Source: Symbiodinium microadriaticum (lineage: Eukaryota; Sar; Dinophyceae; Suessiales; Symbiodiniaceae). From it: a stretch of 64,000 nucleotides of DNA. The position numbers were made by a program, and so were the translations under genes. Shown here one piece after another: positions 44,650 to 55,870 of this stretch (position 1 is its first letter; each line of letters begins with the position of its first letter). A model generated the notes under the pieces. It was not told the DNA's origin, did no database searches, and was given only the letters and a program-made list of their open reading frames with translations. The stretch is taken from NCBI GenBank assembly GCA_001939145.1, contig LSRX01000250.1:409563-473562 (forward strand), written 5' to 3'.

Positions 44650-45690
44650 TGAATGTCAGAAGTACAACAAGTGCACGTAAGACAAGGACATGCGCACAAA
44701 GTCGGAGTCCTTTCCTTGAACCAAGTGTTGTTCGATCATCTGCGTCAGAGCTCCTAACGACTACATTGTCATGATCTACATAACTGGACCTTTTGCGTCG
44801 AGTTCTGTTAACCCCCCTCTTTGGGACTCTGAACAGCGAGATTTAAAGTTTGCACTAGTGCGGGAAGGTTGACTCATCTTGAATCCTAACTGAAGCAGTG
44901 TTGCGCGATCAGGCGCTCATGATGTCAAATCAAACATGCCGCGACAACAAACCGGGCATTCCTCTTGACGTGGCTGTGCAATGGCGTACATGAGGATTTA
45001 AGAGAGCAGGACTGCACTGCAGGTTTTCCCACAACGTGTCGTCAAGTGGGCAGTGCGACGTTCCATCTTCGTCCTCGACCCGTCAGATGGGTCCCTGCAC
45101 TGGACTGAGCGATACGAAAAGGTTCTTCGACCCTTCTGCATTGACCGCACTGTGTTTGAAGACCAAGCTCGAAAGCTTGTGTGATGGCATGTAATGCCGG
45201 ACAAACCGATGGCTGCGTTAGCACACTTGTACGTGCGAGACCTTCTTTGGATGCCGAAGAAAATCCCTTAAGACGAATGCACCCGCTGAGAAGACATGCG
45301 CGGGACTTTCTTGTACCGCCCTCTTGTCTGGACCGTGAGGAAACAATGTCAAGAGTTGCACAATATGTTGTTTTTTTGGGACCTTCGGGCGGCTTGCGAA
45401 ACTGTCTCAGTTGGACTGGCAACGATTGCATGTACGTGCGAACCATCGTAGACGCTGTCATGCCGAATTGCATCATGGTGTGTGGCCGCTCAGCTGGCGG
45501 GATGATCTTTGTCAGACCACCTACTGTCTGAAGCTCGCTTCGGCAGTATTCGGCAGTGACAGTGACATGTGGATCCTGCAGCTGGTCAGACATTGAGGCA
45601 ATGTTTACCCGGTGAACCCTGCTTTTTTCGCACCCGGTGAACCCTGCTGACATGACGGAGTTTTGCTGAATAGCCCACTGCCAAGACCTT
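44650..45690. other. No confident gene
   Basis: A minus-strand frame of about 200 codons (45042-45653) is open but shows no family motif. It lies immediately downstream of the copia RNase H remnant and may be its decayed 3' flank. Confidence 0.35.
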
Positions 45691-47489
45691 TAGAAGTGTC
45701 TAATTGTTTTGGTGAAACACGACATGAATGGTTTGGCCTACCAAATGTTGCAACATCGTTTGTGCATTCAGGGCTTCCCCGAACACAGCCCATGCCATGG
45801 CTATCGATTCAGCCTCTGGCGTGCTTCTAGCTACACTAGTCTGTTCCTTCCACGAGTGGACAGCCAAACTATGTTGAGCTTCTACTGTGAACACGATGCC
45901 GCTCGCGGACTTCGCGCTGTGCGGACATGATGCAAAATCACTGTCAGTATAGATGTGCACTTGGAGTGTCTCGTGATGGCAGACAGATGCTGCAAGGCAG
46001 GTTTCAGATGACCCATGGGGATAGGAAATCATCCGGAGCAGTTGCTTGTCTCCCCAGTGTGTCCAGGACACAACTCTGCATGCCAGACGTCCGATGATGA
46101 AGCAAAGATCGGGACGCGCGAGGCATCCGAGCCATGATGCTTTCATCAGACCTTTGCAGCAACTGTTGCATCACTCAATACACCTTCTTGTTGCACATCC
46201 TCATCCGACATCAGCGCCTCTGAGCGACACGACATCGCAACTTTCTTCAGACGTTCCTTCGGGAGGCCCGCTAGCTCACAATCTACGACTCTTCTACGAC
46301 CTGCTGGGCAAAAGAAATATCAAGGACTAAGGTCGTGAAGTCCACACCTTTGTTGATCCTGTGACCTCGGCCTAGATTCGGGCATTTGTGTCTTCAAGGA
46401 AGACCTCAGGTTCAAGCTTGATGTGGACTCTCAGCCTTCTCCCCAACTCGTTGTGAAGATGCGTCGCTCCGGAAATGATCATCGACGTAGATGTTCGGCA
46501 TGAGGGTATGCGTGCCTACCTGAAACAGGAAGTGGGGCAAGAACAAAGCTAGTTCGATACCACCTAAGGAAGCCTGGACGGAAAAGAGAAAATTTTGCCA
46601 GAGTTTGCCAGCTATCGGGTGGCCGTAAAACGACTTTTTCAATCGCACAACGACTTTGGATCCTGATGCGAACCGCTGCTCACGGCTCTTCGGGCAAGAG
46701 TGCCCATGTGTTGGGTTCGCCTGCCTTGACCCAAATTGGCCTTCAGGCAAGCTTGAAACGCATCTGATAGGCTAACTGCGTTTCCGTCTCTACAACCGAA
46801 ATATCACGCAAGTTCAGTGCAATCAGCGACGCCGGACTTGTCGCTGTTTCCTCGAATAGCATGTGATTGCCATGGGCACAGAATATGTTATCACCGCGAT
46901 AGCAAGTTCTTCATGTTTTCCATTGCTCTTGCGGCATCTCGTAGAATTTAGTTCCACATAAACGTTTCGAGCTCGGCAATCTTAACTTTTTGCTGTTGTT
47001 TTCTGGCACTGGTCCTGAGGCCGGACAACAGGCATGCGGAGTGGTCGTTCCACGTTGCATGTGATCTCAGTCCATCTGCTTCCTTCTTCACTGCAGCGAG
47101 TCCTCGCGGATCGGATTTCCACTCACGCTTGGTGAGGCTTTTCGTTAGCATACCTGGCACGTGGCTGCGTGGCTATGGTAGTGTTGTGGATACGATGCCT
47201 TGAGGACGGCCTGAGAAAAGGCGAATGGAAACATTTCGGCTGCTTGATGGATGTGTAGTGTAGACCTGTACCAGTGTCAAGTAATACTCTTTCATCGCAG
47301 TGAAGCTGCCCTAGGAAGTGGATGAGGCGCAGATCATTGGTGGCAACATTCAATGGCTCTCGTGTCGAGCGTCCATCGATGGAAATCATCTGAAAGTTAT
47401 GGTGTGCCTCAAACGCCTCTCAGTCTGTCCGAGATGGATTGTTGGCACGAGGTGACCGTGCGATTGCGACTCGACCATGGTTGCGGATT

Positions 47490-47605
47490 GCTCTCTCTCT
47501 CTCTCTCTTTGCTTTGCTTTGCTTTGCTTTGCTTTGGGGTAAAGACTACGGGTTGCCCCGCAGCCCGCGCGTTCGCGCACCCCCTCCACCATTTTGTTGG
47601 AGGGG
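47490..47605 (+). repeat. CT/hairpin repeat, best-preserved copy
   Basis: (CT)n, then five TTTGC units, then GGGGTAAAGACTACGGGTTG, CCCCGCAGCCCGCGCGTTCG, and finally CCCCTCCA-CCATTTTGT-TGGAGGGG with a perfect 8-bp stem at 47581-47604. Matching orders occur at 4.9 and 10.2 kb. Confidence 0.75.
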
Positions 47606-48084
47606 CTTGGCTGTACGAAAGGAGCGTTGGGCCGACACGTTTCGTCGGTTTTGGTGCCCCCGTGGTGGCAATGCAACACACATGGCAGGTTAAGCAACAT
47701 TTGCCACAACGAGTGCCCCATGAGTGGTCCAGCCCATCCTTGCCTGCCTGACCCTGCCTGTATCCCGAACTGAAGCCTCACCCCCAGCACAGGACCTTGA
47801 CCTTCCACTCACCCTTGAAACCTCTACATGGGGTGCCACTGCCAAAAGGTCTCACAACAAAGCAAGCTCAAACGAACATGACACACTCACACTCTGAGCT
47901 ACAATTCGTTTATTGGCGTGTGCCCCTCCGGTTCACAGGTGAGAGTGCATTCTACGCCTTCTGTGGCTATCTTCGCTGTCACTGCGCGCGGGTGCCTCTC
48001 GGCAAGGCCCTGCTCCCGGTCGTTGTGGGGTTCCCCCCAGGACTGGTCCCGTCTGGTGCTCCGAGTGCCCCCACGGGATTGTGT

Positions 48085-48116
48085 CCTCTCTCTCTCTCTC
48101 TCTCTCTTTCTCTCTA
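48085..48116 (+). repeat. (CT)n microsatellite
   Basis: A CT run with a TTTCTCTCT end, preceded by G/C-run pairs (GGGGTTCCCCCC, GTGCCCCCACGGG). Confidence 0.8.
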
Positions 48117-48889
48117 CAACCTGGATTCCTAGATGATCGATCTTAAGCATTGCTCAGTGCAAGGCTTTCCGGTTGGCAATGAGACCCACTAAGTCCTATC
48201 GGGGATGATGCTAGCTCGGAAGCGGGCTTGGACAGTGCAGAGTTTTTCCCTCGGCATATTCAAGCAACACTTTCGTGCCGCTCAACGAGTGATTTCGTGG
48301 AGCTTTGGGTCCTTGAACTCCTTTGAGTGCTAAGTCAGCTGTTACACGGAGCGGGACTGTTGTCTCGGAATGAACTTCAGCATAAGGCACGGACGTATGT
48401 CCCGCTACCCTAATGATTGTGTCTTGTCTGCTTCGTAGTCTGAGACTTTAAGACGAAGATCACATCCTAGCACACAAACGCATGCTCAAACCTCCATCCT
48501 GCGAACAACCCTGGGGCTGCGGATGCCCCAAACTTACTTCTGCGAGCTGGATCATGGATTCGATAATGCATAAACCGTCCGAGCAACAGTCTTGGTCCTT
48601 CGAACGGATCTCGAAACGCTACCTCAAAGCATGAGTCCTTCTTACAGTACTTTGCCAGGCACAACAGTAAGAGTCCTGGTGGACTCTTCAAGGGTCCGGA
48701 TCTTGCGTTCAAGTTGTGCATTGTGTGGAAATCGGTTTCTAACGTTGCCTCATGCACCCATCCTATCTGTGCGATGGCAGGTTTCAGCTCTCTAACGTCG
48801 TCGGCCTTACACAACTCCTGCGGAAGATGCTTGTACTTGACGCCTGCAAACGTCAAAAAGTTTTGTGGTGCCCCGTGCACATGCGAAAG

Positions 48890-49215
48890 TTCGCAATGCG
48901 GGATTGATGGGGCGTCAATAAACTAAACTTAAAATGCTTAAATCAGAATTCGTATGAGTTCTTGGGCTGATGGGGTGCAGCCTGGGACGGATGGAGCGCC
49001 AATAATTTTTTACATCCGAACTCCCATCAGTTCTTGGCCTAAAGGGGGTGGGGCCTGGGACTGATGGGGCGCCGATCGTTTTTACATCAGAACTCTGCCA
49101 ATAGTCTTTACAGCAGAACTCCCATCAGTTCTTGGCGCAAGGGGGTTGGGCCTGGAACTGATAGGGGGCCAATTTTGTTCACGTCAAAACTCCCGTCAGT
49201 TCCTGGCCTAAGAGG
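48890..49215 (+). repeat. ~70-bp tandem repeat with internal inverted arms
   Basis: About four units start at CAGTTCTTGGCC or variants near 48956, 49028, 49128 and 49197. Each contains CCCATCAGT and, 30-40 bp later, ACTGATGGG, so each unit or junction can form a hairpin. The third unit has a ~30-bp insertion (CTGCCAATAGTCTTTACAGC). Confidence 0.8.
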
Positions 49216-49219
49216 GTGG

Positions 49220-52100
49220 GGCATGTGGGGCCTGGGTCTGAGCGCCTGCGTGTCGCATCTGAGCGTCTGCTTCCAATTGGGGCCACGCCCGCGACCACAA
49301 TCGAAACGCAGGAGCTTCGTCTAGATGGAAGGAAAGCTGTCGGAACATGTCGGAACCATTGCAATGCATGCGTTGCATAAGCCACACGGCCGACATGCCA
49401 ACCCCCGATAGAGACCGCGTCATATGTCATGGTTTTGTCAAAAGAACAACTCGCCTCCAGCTTGTTCCAGAAGAAGGTGTTGGCGCACCAAATCTGGCCC
49501 TCGCTGCATTCCTGCCAAAGACCAGCCATTATAGGGTCTACAGGCAAGCTCATGCCTTAAGTGTCAAGCTCCTTGGCTGTCTTCGGTGTCGGAATAAAAG
49601 TCCGAAAGCCCTTGTTGCCAAGCCTAACCTACGAGCACCTGCAAAGACAAAAGCGCCCAGGATAGATTTGCGCACCCATGCTCCATGCTGGCAGAACCAG
49701 GTTGCAAACTTAACATGGTTCAAGCCGAAAGACTTCGCTTGCGGGCTTGGGATCTCCAATCATGCTCCCACCGCAATGCTGTGCGATGTTGGTATGTTTT
49801 GAATGGGCATCGCCACGAACTATGAGGCTCTTCTTTAGAGTTACGAAATCCCTCCGTTGTTTAATGCGTACTTTGGGTCCGCAGAGTTCGCATAGTCTTG
49901 TCTTGCCATCTTGCCACGGTCCGGTGCGTCTCCGGTTCCACCCACCCCGCTCTGCACGTCCCTTTTCCTCACCCTCTCTGCACGGACAACTAAAAAGTCC
50001 TTCAGTTGAATCGTACTCTCGGCCCGGCAGAGCGAACCAACTTTGTTTGAGCCGGGATGTGACTAAAATGGTGAAAATTGGGATCGGATTGGCAGCAAGC
50101 ACACCTCTTGGGACTCAGCGGGATTGGACATATTTTGGGGAGGACATTGAGGCTAGATTCGCGACAAACCGACGGCCTACGGAAACTGGACGAATCGAGA
50201 GCGGTTTGGACGCAGGGTGGGGCAAAAGAACAAACGAACGCTTCGGAGACGCACCCGAGGCATGGAGGGCGGCGGATTTTGGTATTTTGTCTCCCACAAG
50301 GCAGCTTCCGAGGAATCCGCTGGGCAGGTTTCCTTTGGCCACGAGCTACCCAAGCTCTCCAAACTGCTGCATTAAGTTCGCCCTGTTCCAAAACCACTGA
50401 GAAGGCTACAACCCAAATCCGGCAAAGGAACCATCACATAGTAGCCAACTCTGCTATGGACGACACAAAAGGCGCGACCGCCAGTGCCGCCGACCCTGCT
50501 TCATCGGACCCTCGCTTTTCCACCGGGCTGGGCGGGACCTCGCCCGGAGTTTCGCAGCCATTCCTCAGGCTATGGCGGACCCCAGGAGGCCAGCCGGCGA
50601 GCATCATGAGCACTCGGGGCACCCGCAACCGGCCCTGCAGCGCCAGGCGATGTTTTGTCAATTTTGAGTGGGCTGTGGAAGCAGCAAACGGTGCGCATCA
50701 TCAGCATCAGCGGGGTTCGGAGGGGGGGGTGGGGGGCGTGGCCTTGCTCCAGGCTTCTACCTGCGCTGCCCCCTAGAATTTACACTTCGTCGCCTTAGCC
50801 ATACAAAGAAACCCAACGAACATCTAGCAGCAGGGGGATGAAACAGGCAGCACAAAGGAAGAAACAAACAAGGACACGTAACACTCGAAGAAGCAACAAG
50901 GAGCAGTCAAAACCGCCGCCACAACCAAAAGGAACGACATGGATACCTGGAAGCAACGAACCAGCAAAAAGCCAGGTGCGAAAATCGAGGACACAGGGCC
51001 CCGAGGACCACAGGACCCCAGGACCAGCAAACCAAACGCATGAAAGTCCCCGCAAAAAGAGAAACACATACTTTCGAAAAGCAATGTAATACCCTGCGTT
51101 CTGCCTTCCTGATCTGCCGCTACGTGCTGTCGGGTGTTAGCCATGCAACAACACAGTGCCAGGTTCTTTGGGCCTATCGGACTGACACCATTATCTCGAC
51201 GTATTACCCATTATTGCCACAGCCGAGCCTGTAGAAGCTTCATGTAGCAATTCACGACCTGCAGTCAAACGGCACCCAGCATGTGGGATACATGCCCCAA
51301 AGCAACCCTTGGAGGCAGTGTGACCATATGCAGTTGCAAGCATCCGTGGACTGACAGCCGGACAACTTGCAGTTCACGAAACACTGCAGCACTACTCGTC
51401 GGCTCATGTGCTCAGGTCATGTGCCTGCCGATGGAATCTGAATACTCTGTGTTTGGTATGCGTCGCATTGGCACGTGCCGGTACGGACACAATGATCAGA
51501 GAATTTCAACATGCTTGGCAATTCCTGCTGCGCGTGCCCCAATTGTATTGGGTCGACACGGCAGTTGCGCGCTATGCTCAGGCGTAACCTTTCATTCCAC
51601 CATTGCATTGGCGCCAACTGTGACAAAGGTCTTCGCTGGGTCGCATCTCCGCATACCTCAACCAACTACTCAACGTTGTCTCCAGCCGCTCTGATCTGAA
51701 ACTTCTTAATCATGGCCCAGCGACATGCCCACATGCCACGAAACCGACCTCACCTTTCTTGTCCTGCCTCCGGAATCTCTTCTGCATTCTTGCCGGGCCC
51801 GAATGGAATTGAACACGACTTGACTTCGACATGGCATGGCCAACTTCAAAGTCACACTTATTGGAGCTGGGCTGAGATGCAGCGAAGGTTCCAAGAAAGA
51901 TGCAAACCACCGCTGAAGGACGGGAGCTCCACACAGACTGAGGTACCCACGTGCATGATGCAACTCACAGATGGAAGGGACCAGAAAATGCTAGTCTGAT
52001 GCAACAAAGCACAACAATTCTGCAGCCCGGATGCCTGCAGTCGATCAAGCCCTGCCGATGTCTCTGTTTACATTGGCCTTAACCGTCAGGAAGTGACAGA
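49220..52100. other. Gene-poor stretch
   Basis: A minus-strand frame at 49710-50102 includes KTRLCELCGPKVRIKQRRDF and could be an exon with a C-x2-C pair; no family is recognised. A G-run (GGGGGGGGTGGGGGG) lies near 50730. Other frames are incidental. Confidence 0.35.
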
Positions 52101-52110
52101 ACTCATGCTA

Positions 52111-54546
52111 TCAAGGAGGCAGCGCAAAGACAGAATCTTTTCCAGCAGATGTGGATAGATATGACAGATGCATGCTCGCCAGCACTTTTACTTCATGCTT
52201 TTGCAGAAAGACCGTAAGTTGATCATCTGCGCTGTTGGCTTCAGCCGGTCGAGACTCAAAGTCTCCAGAGAGAGAGCCTGCTTTGCATGGCTCTGTGAGA
52301 CACCTTTTCGCCATTGAGAAACTTGGCGCTTCTAAGGATCCCCAGTCTACTGCATGCAACATCTAACGTGCACATCTTGACTCATTAGATCGCATTAGCG
52401 TCGCCCGCGTTGCTTGCCCCCTCGCCGAGATTGGGAGCGCGAGCCAGAATCCTTTTTCGTGCTACTTTTTCCTCGGAGTATCGAGCATGTATGCAGCACA
52501 ATGCAAGAACTCTGCCCGGGAATTTCTTCTCAGGCATCCAAGCCGCTTCCTCGGCGAGCCCTGAAACGGCGGGGGCCAACTGTTGACAGCTTCTTCCTGT
52601 CTGCCTCTTCCCTGCAAGGCGGCGCGGCTTCTGCTTGGCTTGATAGTGCTTTCACGGCACGGGCGCCTTCCCTGGATCAGCCCTGCCACTGTTTGCCGTA
52701 GCTCACTTTCGGTTGCCTGAGCTAAAAGCTTCTGAAGCCTGGCGGATCAACAGTTTCTGCTTGCCCTCGGCCTGCAATTTCGCGAGCTCCGTCTCCGCGT
52801 GTTCTGCTCTAAGGCGTAGGGCTGATGCTTCAGCATCGGCCTCGATAGAATGAGGTCAACACGGACTACAACATACTTTCGTCTCTACAAGTACGCTTTT
52901 TTATGATGGAGTTCAACTAGCATATCTAGCACGTGCCTTGCCATGGATCGCCTCTATTTCGCGTGCCGAATCCTTCTTCTGTACTTCCAGCTGAGCCAGG
53001 AGGCTTCCTGACTTGCTACTCACGTAAACGCATCTGCGACTAGCACCTGTCCCCACATCCCGAGCCTCGGGACACTCGGAGGGAAGCAGCCTCCTCTTGT
53101 AAATGACCGTGAGCTCGCTCAAGGGCCCTGTGCTACATTGCAATTCCATTGGCGAGGGAACCCCAATCAAAAAGATCCGGCCTGAACTCCTTGTGATCAA
53201 CTTTAGCTGCAGCCAACTGCTGCTTCAAGGAGGCGAGATTTTCTTCAGCGGCCTGGGCAAACAGCAATCTCCCTTGCACTAAGCTGTCATGCATTAATGC
53301 AGCAAAAGCGTTTACGCACGTACTGTAAGCTGCCTCCGCACGACCTCGCTCTGTCTCCTTAATGGCGTGCTCCTCCCTAAGCATGACCAGCTCCTTTCGA
53401 CAAGTGCAGGCTGCGGGCTAGCAAGAAACACTTCAGGCTTGGACTTGAATGCTTGCAGCTGCCGTGCTTCTCTTCAGCAGTACAGTCAGTACATCTCGGG
53501 CACTGGCATGCTTGTGTGGGCACTCTGTGCCGCCATTAGACTGCGTACCCTTTTGCTTACCGCTTCCCCCTCGTAACAATCCTCCTTCATCATGGTCACA
53601 CCATCCGCAAGGCTCACGCATGCCAAGCTCCCGCAGTATATCTCTTCCATGGCTGCTCTCGCCAACCACCGCCAACAACAGTTCTGACCGTGCAGGCACT
53701 GTACGACATCACGGGGAAGTCGAGGCACCAACCGATTTCTGCCTTTCAGTCCGATTGCAGTGCCCATCTGCCTCTCCAGCGGTGTTGCTATCGAGTTTGG
53801 AATAGGTGTTAGGACTGGTTGCTGCAGTTCCTCCTCGACTGCGCGGCGGGAGAAGTCGGAGCTTTGAGTTATAGCATTGTCTTGCGAATGCGGGCCCAGA
53901 AGCCGACCGCCTCTTGATGGTGAATCACCTCGTGCTGTGTGCCCAGTATTCACGGACTCCTCCGCTTCCAGGGAAGCTCTGCATGTGGTTGTGTTGACCG
54001 GGCCAGCCTGGCTCTTGGCACTGACAGGCCTGCTCGACACTTCGGAGCCTTGCACAGTGCCGGCGCTGGTTGGTCGATATAGAGAGGCGGAGGTGCTCCC
54101 AGCACTGGTCGGCCGCTGACTCAGACTCGAAAGACCAGGAGATCCTTCTCGCACGCTTCCTGCACTGGGTGGCCGAGTCGAGGCGCTGGTCGGTCGCGAC
54201 AGTGCCCGAGTTTTGCCCGAAACCGCCATAGCATGTGGAACAGTGGCAAGGGGAACACGGCAAGCGTAGAACGGCTGGGCAGCCGAGGTGCAACCGTCCT
54301 ATGTGTAGTGCCTTGCTTGAGGTATCTTCTGCTGTTCTCAAGCACTGCCTCGTGCTGTGAAAAAAGGAGTTCAAGCAAATGACAAGTGAGTCCATCTGTA
54401 CCTTTGGCAAAAATGGTTACTTGTCCGCACGGACTGAGGTATGGTCTCTCAAAGTATCCTGTTTCATGTCGGGCCAACAGTCTATCTTTAAGCTCGAGCA
54501 CTAAGCACGCCGGCTGAAAGCAAGGAATAGGAACAAATAGGTACAT
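52111..54546 (-). CDS. Coiled-coil protein with RPTSA repeats, multi-exon
   Basis: I do not recognise the family. Minus-strand segments in order: a start region near 54546 (ATG), LVLELKDRLLARHETGYFER...HLLELLFSQHEAVLENSRRY, ending near 54310. A long frame 54229-53486 follows, opening with four to five RPTSAGS-type repeats (SRPTSAST, QRPTSAGS, YRPTSAGT, SRPVSAKS) and then DFSRRAVEEELQQPVLTPIP. Next come REEHAIKETERGRAEAAYST...LASLKQQLAAAK (53384-53133) and KSGSLLAQLEVQKKDSAREI (about 53030-52925). ASALRLRAEHAETELAKLQA...EGKQKLLIRQASEAFSS (about 52860-52700) ends at GTGAGC, a possible donor. The heptad-like Glu/Lys/Leu pattern in the last three suggests a coiled-coil rod. A further possible exon is LTVFLQKHEVKVLASM (52111-52362). 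Frames change between segments, so introns are implied. Confidence 0.5.
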
Positions 54547-55289
54547 CACCAGCTGTCTGCGTACTGTCTGCGGCGACGTCGCCTCGCAGAAGTAGTTCGG
54601 AGTTGATCTGGAGCACTAGCCGGCCATCGAGTAGTCAACAGCAGTCCAGCGAGAATCTTCCAAGTTGATCTCTGACGGTTACAGTTAAAACCTCGCCACG
54701 AAACGGACACCTATCCATACCCTATTCATAGCTGCCGCAAGTCCCCTGCAGCTGAACTCTGACCGTTCCTACAGGACTGCACAAAGCCTCCGTTTCGCAA
54801 ACAACTTACTGTGGAGCTTGACATCTTAGACTCAAGTCGCGGATGGAAGTGCGAGATCATGCAAGAACCCGCGCGCAATTTGTACCTGCAATCCTGCACA
54901 CTCTGCGGCTGTGGTGGATATGCTGGCTGCTAGCTGTTTGTGGGAAGCGCACTCTCACAGCACCTAGGAGACAGAGTGGAATGTCTCCTGCATCTCGTAC
55001 TGTATGGCATGTTCCGCTGTCGCTGCGAGGGCTGAGCGTCTCCAGACCGAGCTGTGAAACCGTTACATTCCCAACTCAAGTCATTGCTGCACTGATTGGG
55101 TTCGCTCCGTGCAGCGGCGAAGTCGGCATGCACCAACCGTTCCAACCTTCCAAGCAGCGCTTGCCAGTCCTGGATGCAGTGCCTTCTGCATTGACTTGCT
55201 GCTGAGCAGCACCAGCAGCTGATAGCGTCTGTTCACACCATTGCTGTCTGCGGCTTCACTCCCTGGAGAAGACAAATCCAAACAGCGAG

Positions 55290-55870
55290 TCACAACTCCG
55301 AGTCCCTTCGGTCTTGCATGCGATCCCTCACAGCCTGCATCTGACTTCCAAACAACGACAGATCTGCAGTTGAGTTTAAGTGTTTGTGCACTGCATCGGC
55401 TAGTCCGTATGCATTCTGATCGTCAGTGCCGATATGCAATTGATGAAGGACAGCGGCGATGCCGGGGTTAGTCTGCATAGCGTGAGCCTCATCTGCGAAG
55501 AGCTGAGAGCCCAACATCATTTGCATCTCGCAAACATTGCTGTAAACAAGGACGGCTCGGATCTTCTCGTCGTCATCGTCGCCGTACATCAAGGTGACGA
55601 TGTGCTTTCGCAGCGCCCGCTCCCCCTGAGGAGCCCAGTCTGTGATATCCTCCTGTACCCAATCGCGAATATATTCCAAGGCATCTGGCGAATGTTTGAA
55701 TTGCAGCACGCGGCTGATGTCCTGGGTTGGCAAGCAATCTCAGCCAGGAAGCACACCTCAACATCATCATGCCATAAGATCAGCCGAAGTTCCACGAACT
55801 TTTTATAGATTTCCTCCCCCAATGGATCAGCGCAAGCGAAAGCAACCAACAGCAAGAGCCAAAGAGTCAT
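55290..55870 (-). CDS. Small secreted protein, two exons
   Basis: Exon 1 (55870-55757) starts at an ATG and encodes a signal peptide, MTLWLLLLVAFACADPLG, then EEIYKKFVELRLILWHDDVE. Splicing GAG|GTGTGC at 55757 to CCCAG|GACATC at 55721 joins it in phase to exon 2 (55721-55290). Exon 2 encodes DISRVLQFKHSPDALEYIRD, WVQEDITDWAPQGERALRKH, an acidic YGDDDDEK loop, and a C-terminal helix-rich stretch ending RMQDRRDSEL. The product is 181 residues and probably enters the ER. The implied intron is only 35 bp. The alternative is a frameshifted single exon. I do not recognise the family. Confidence 0.5.

Larger units (their letters stand above)
45700..48880 (-). mobile_element. Degenerate Ty1/copia-type retrotransposon, interrupted
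   Basis: In minus order: an integrase-to-linker segment SKFGASAAPGLFAGWRFEHA (48467-48880); the RT N-terminus KSDPRGLAAVKKEADGLRSH and KVKIAELETF (46948-47160); the RT palm VVVRLKKSFYGHPIAGKLWQ, with the catalytic box YVDD at 46478-46489 (46412-46750); and RNase H YTDSDFASCPHSAKSASGIV and ARSTPEAESIAMAWAVFGEA (45700-46146). All are typical copia motifs, but frames change and stops intervene. The stretch 47.2-48.4 kb between integrase and RT contains a CT/hairpin repeat (47490-47605) and another CT tract (48085-48116), and looks like an insertion. No LTRs were found. Confidence 0.75.
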
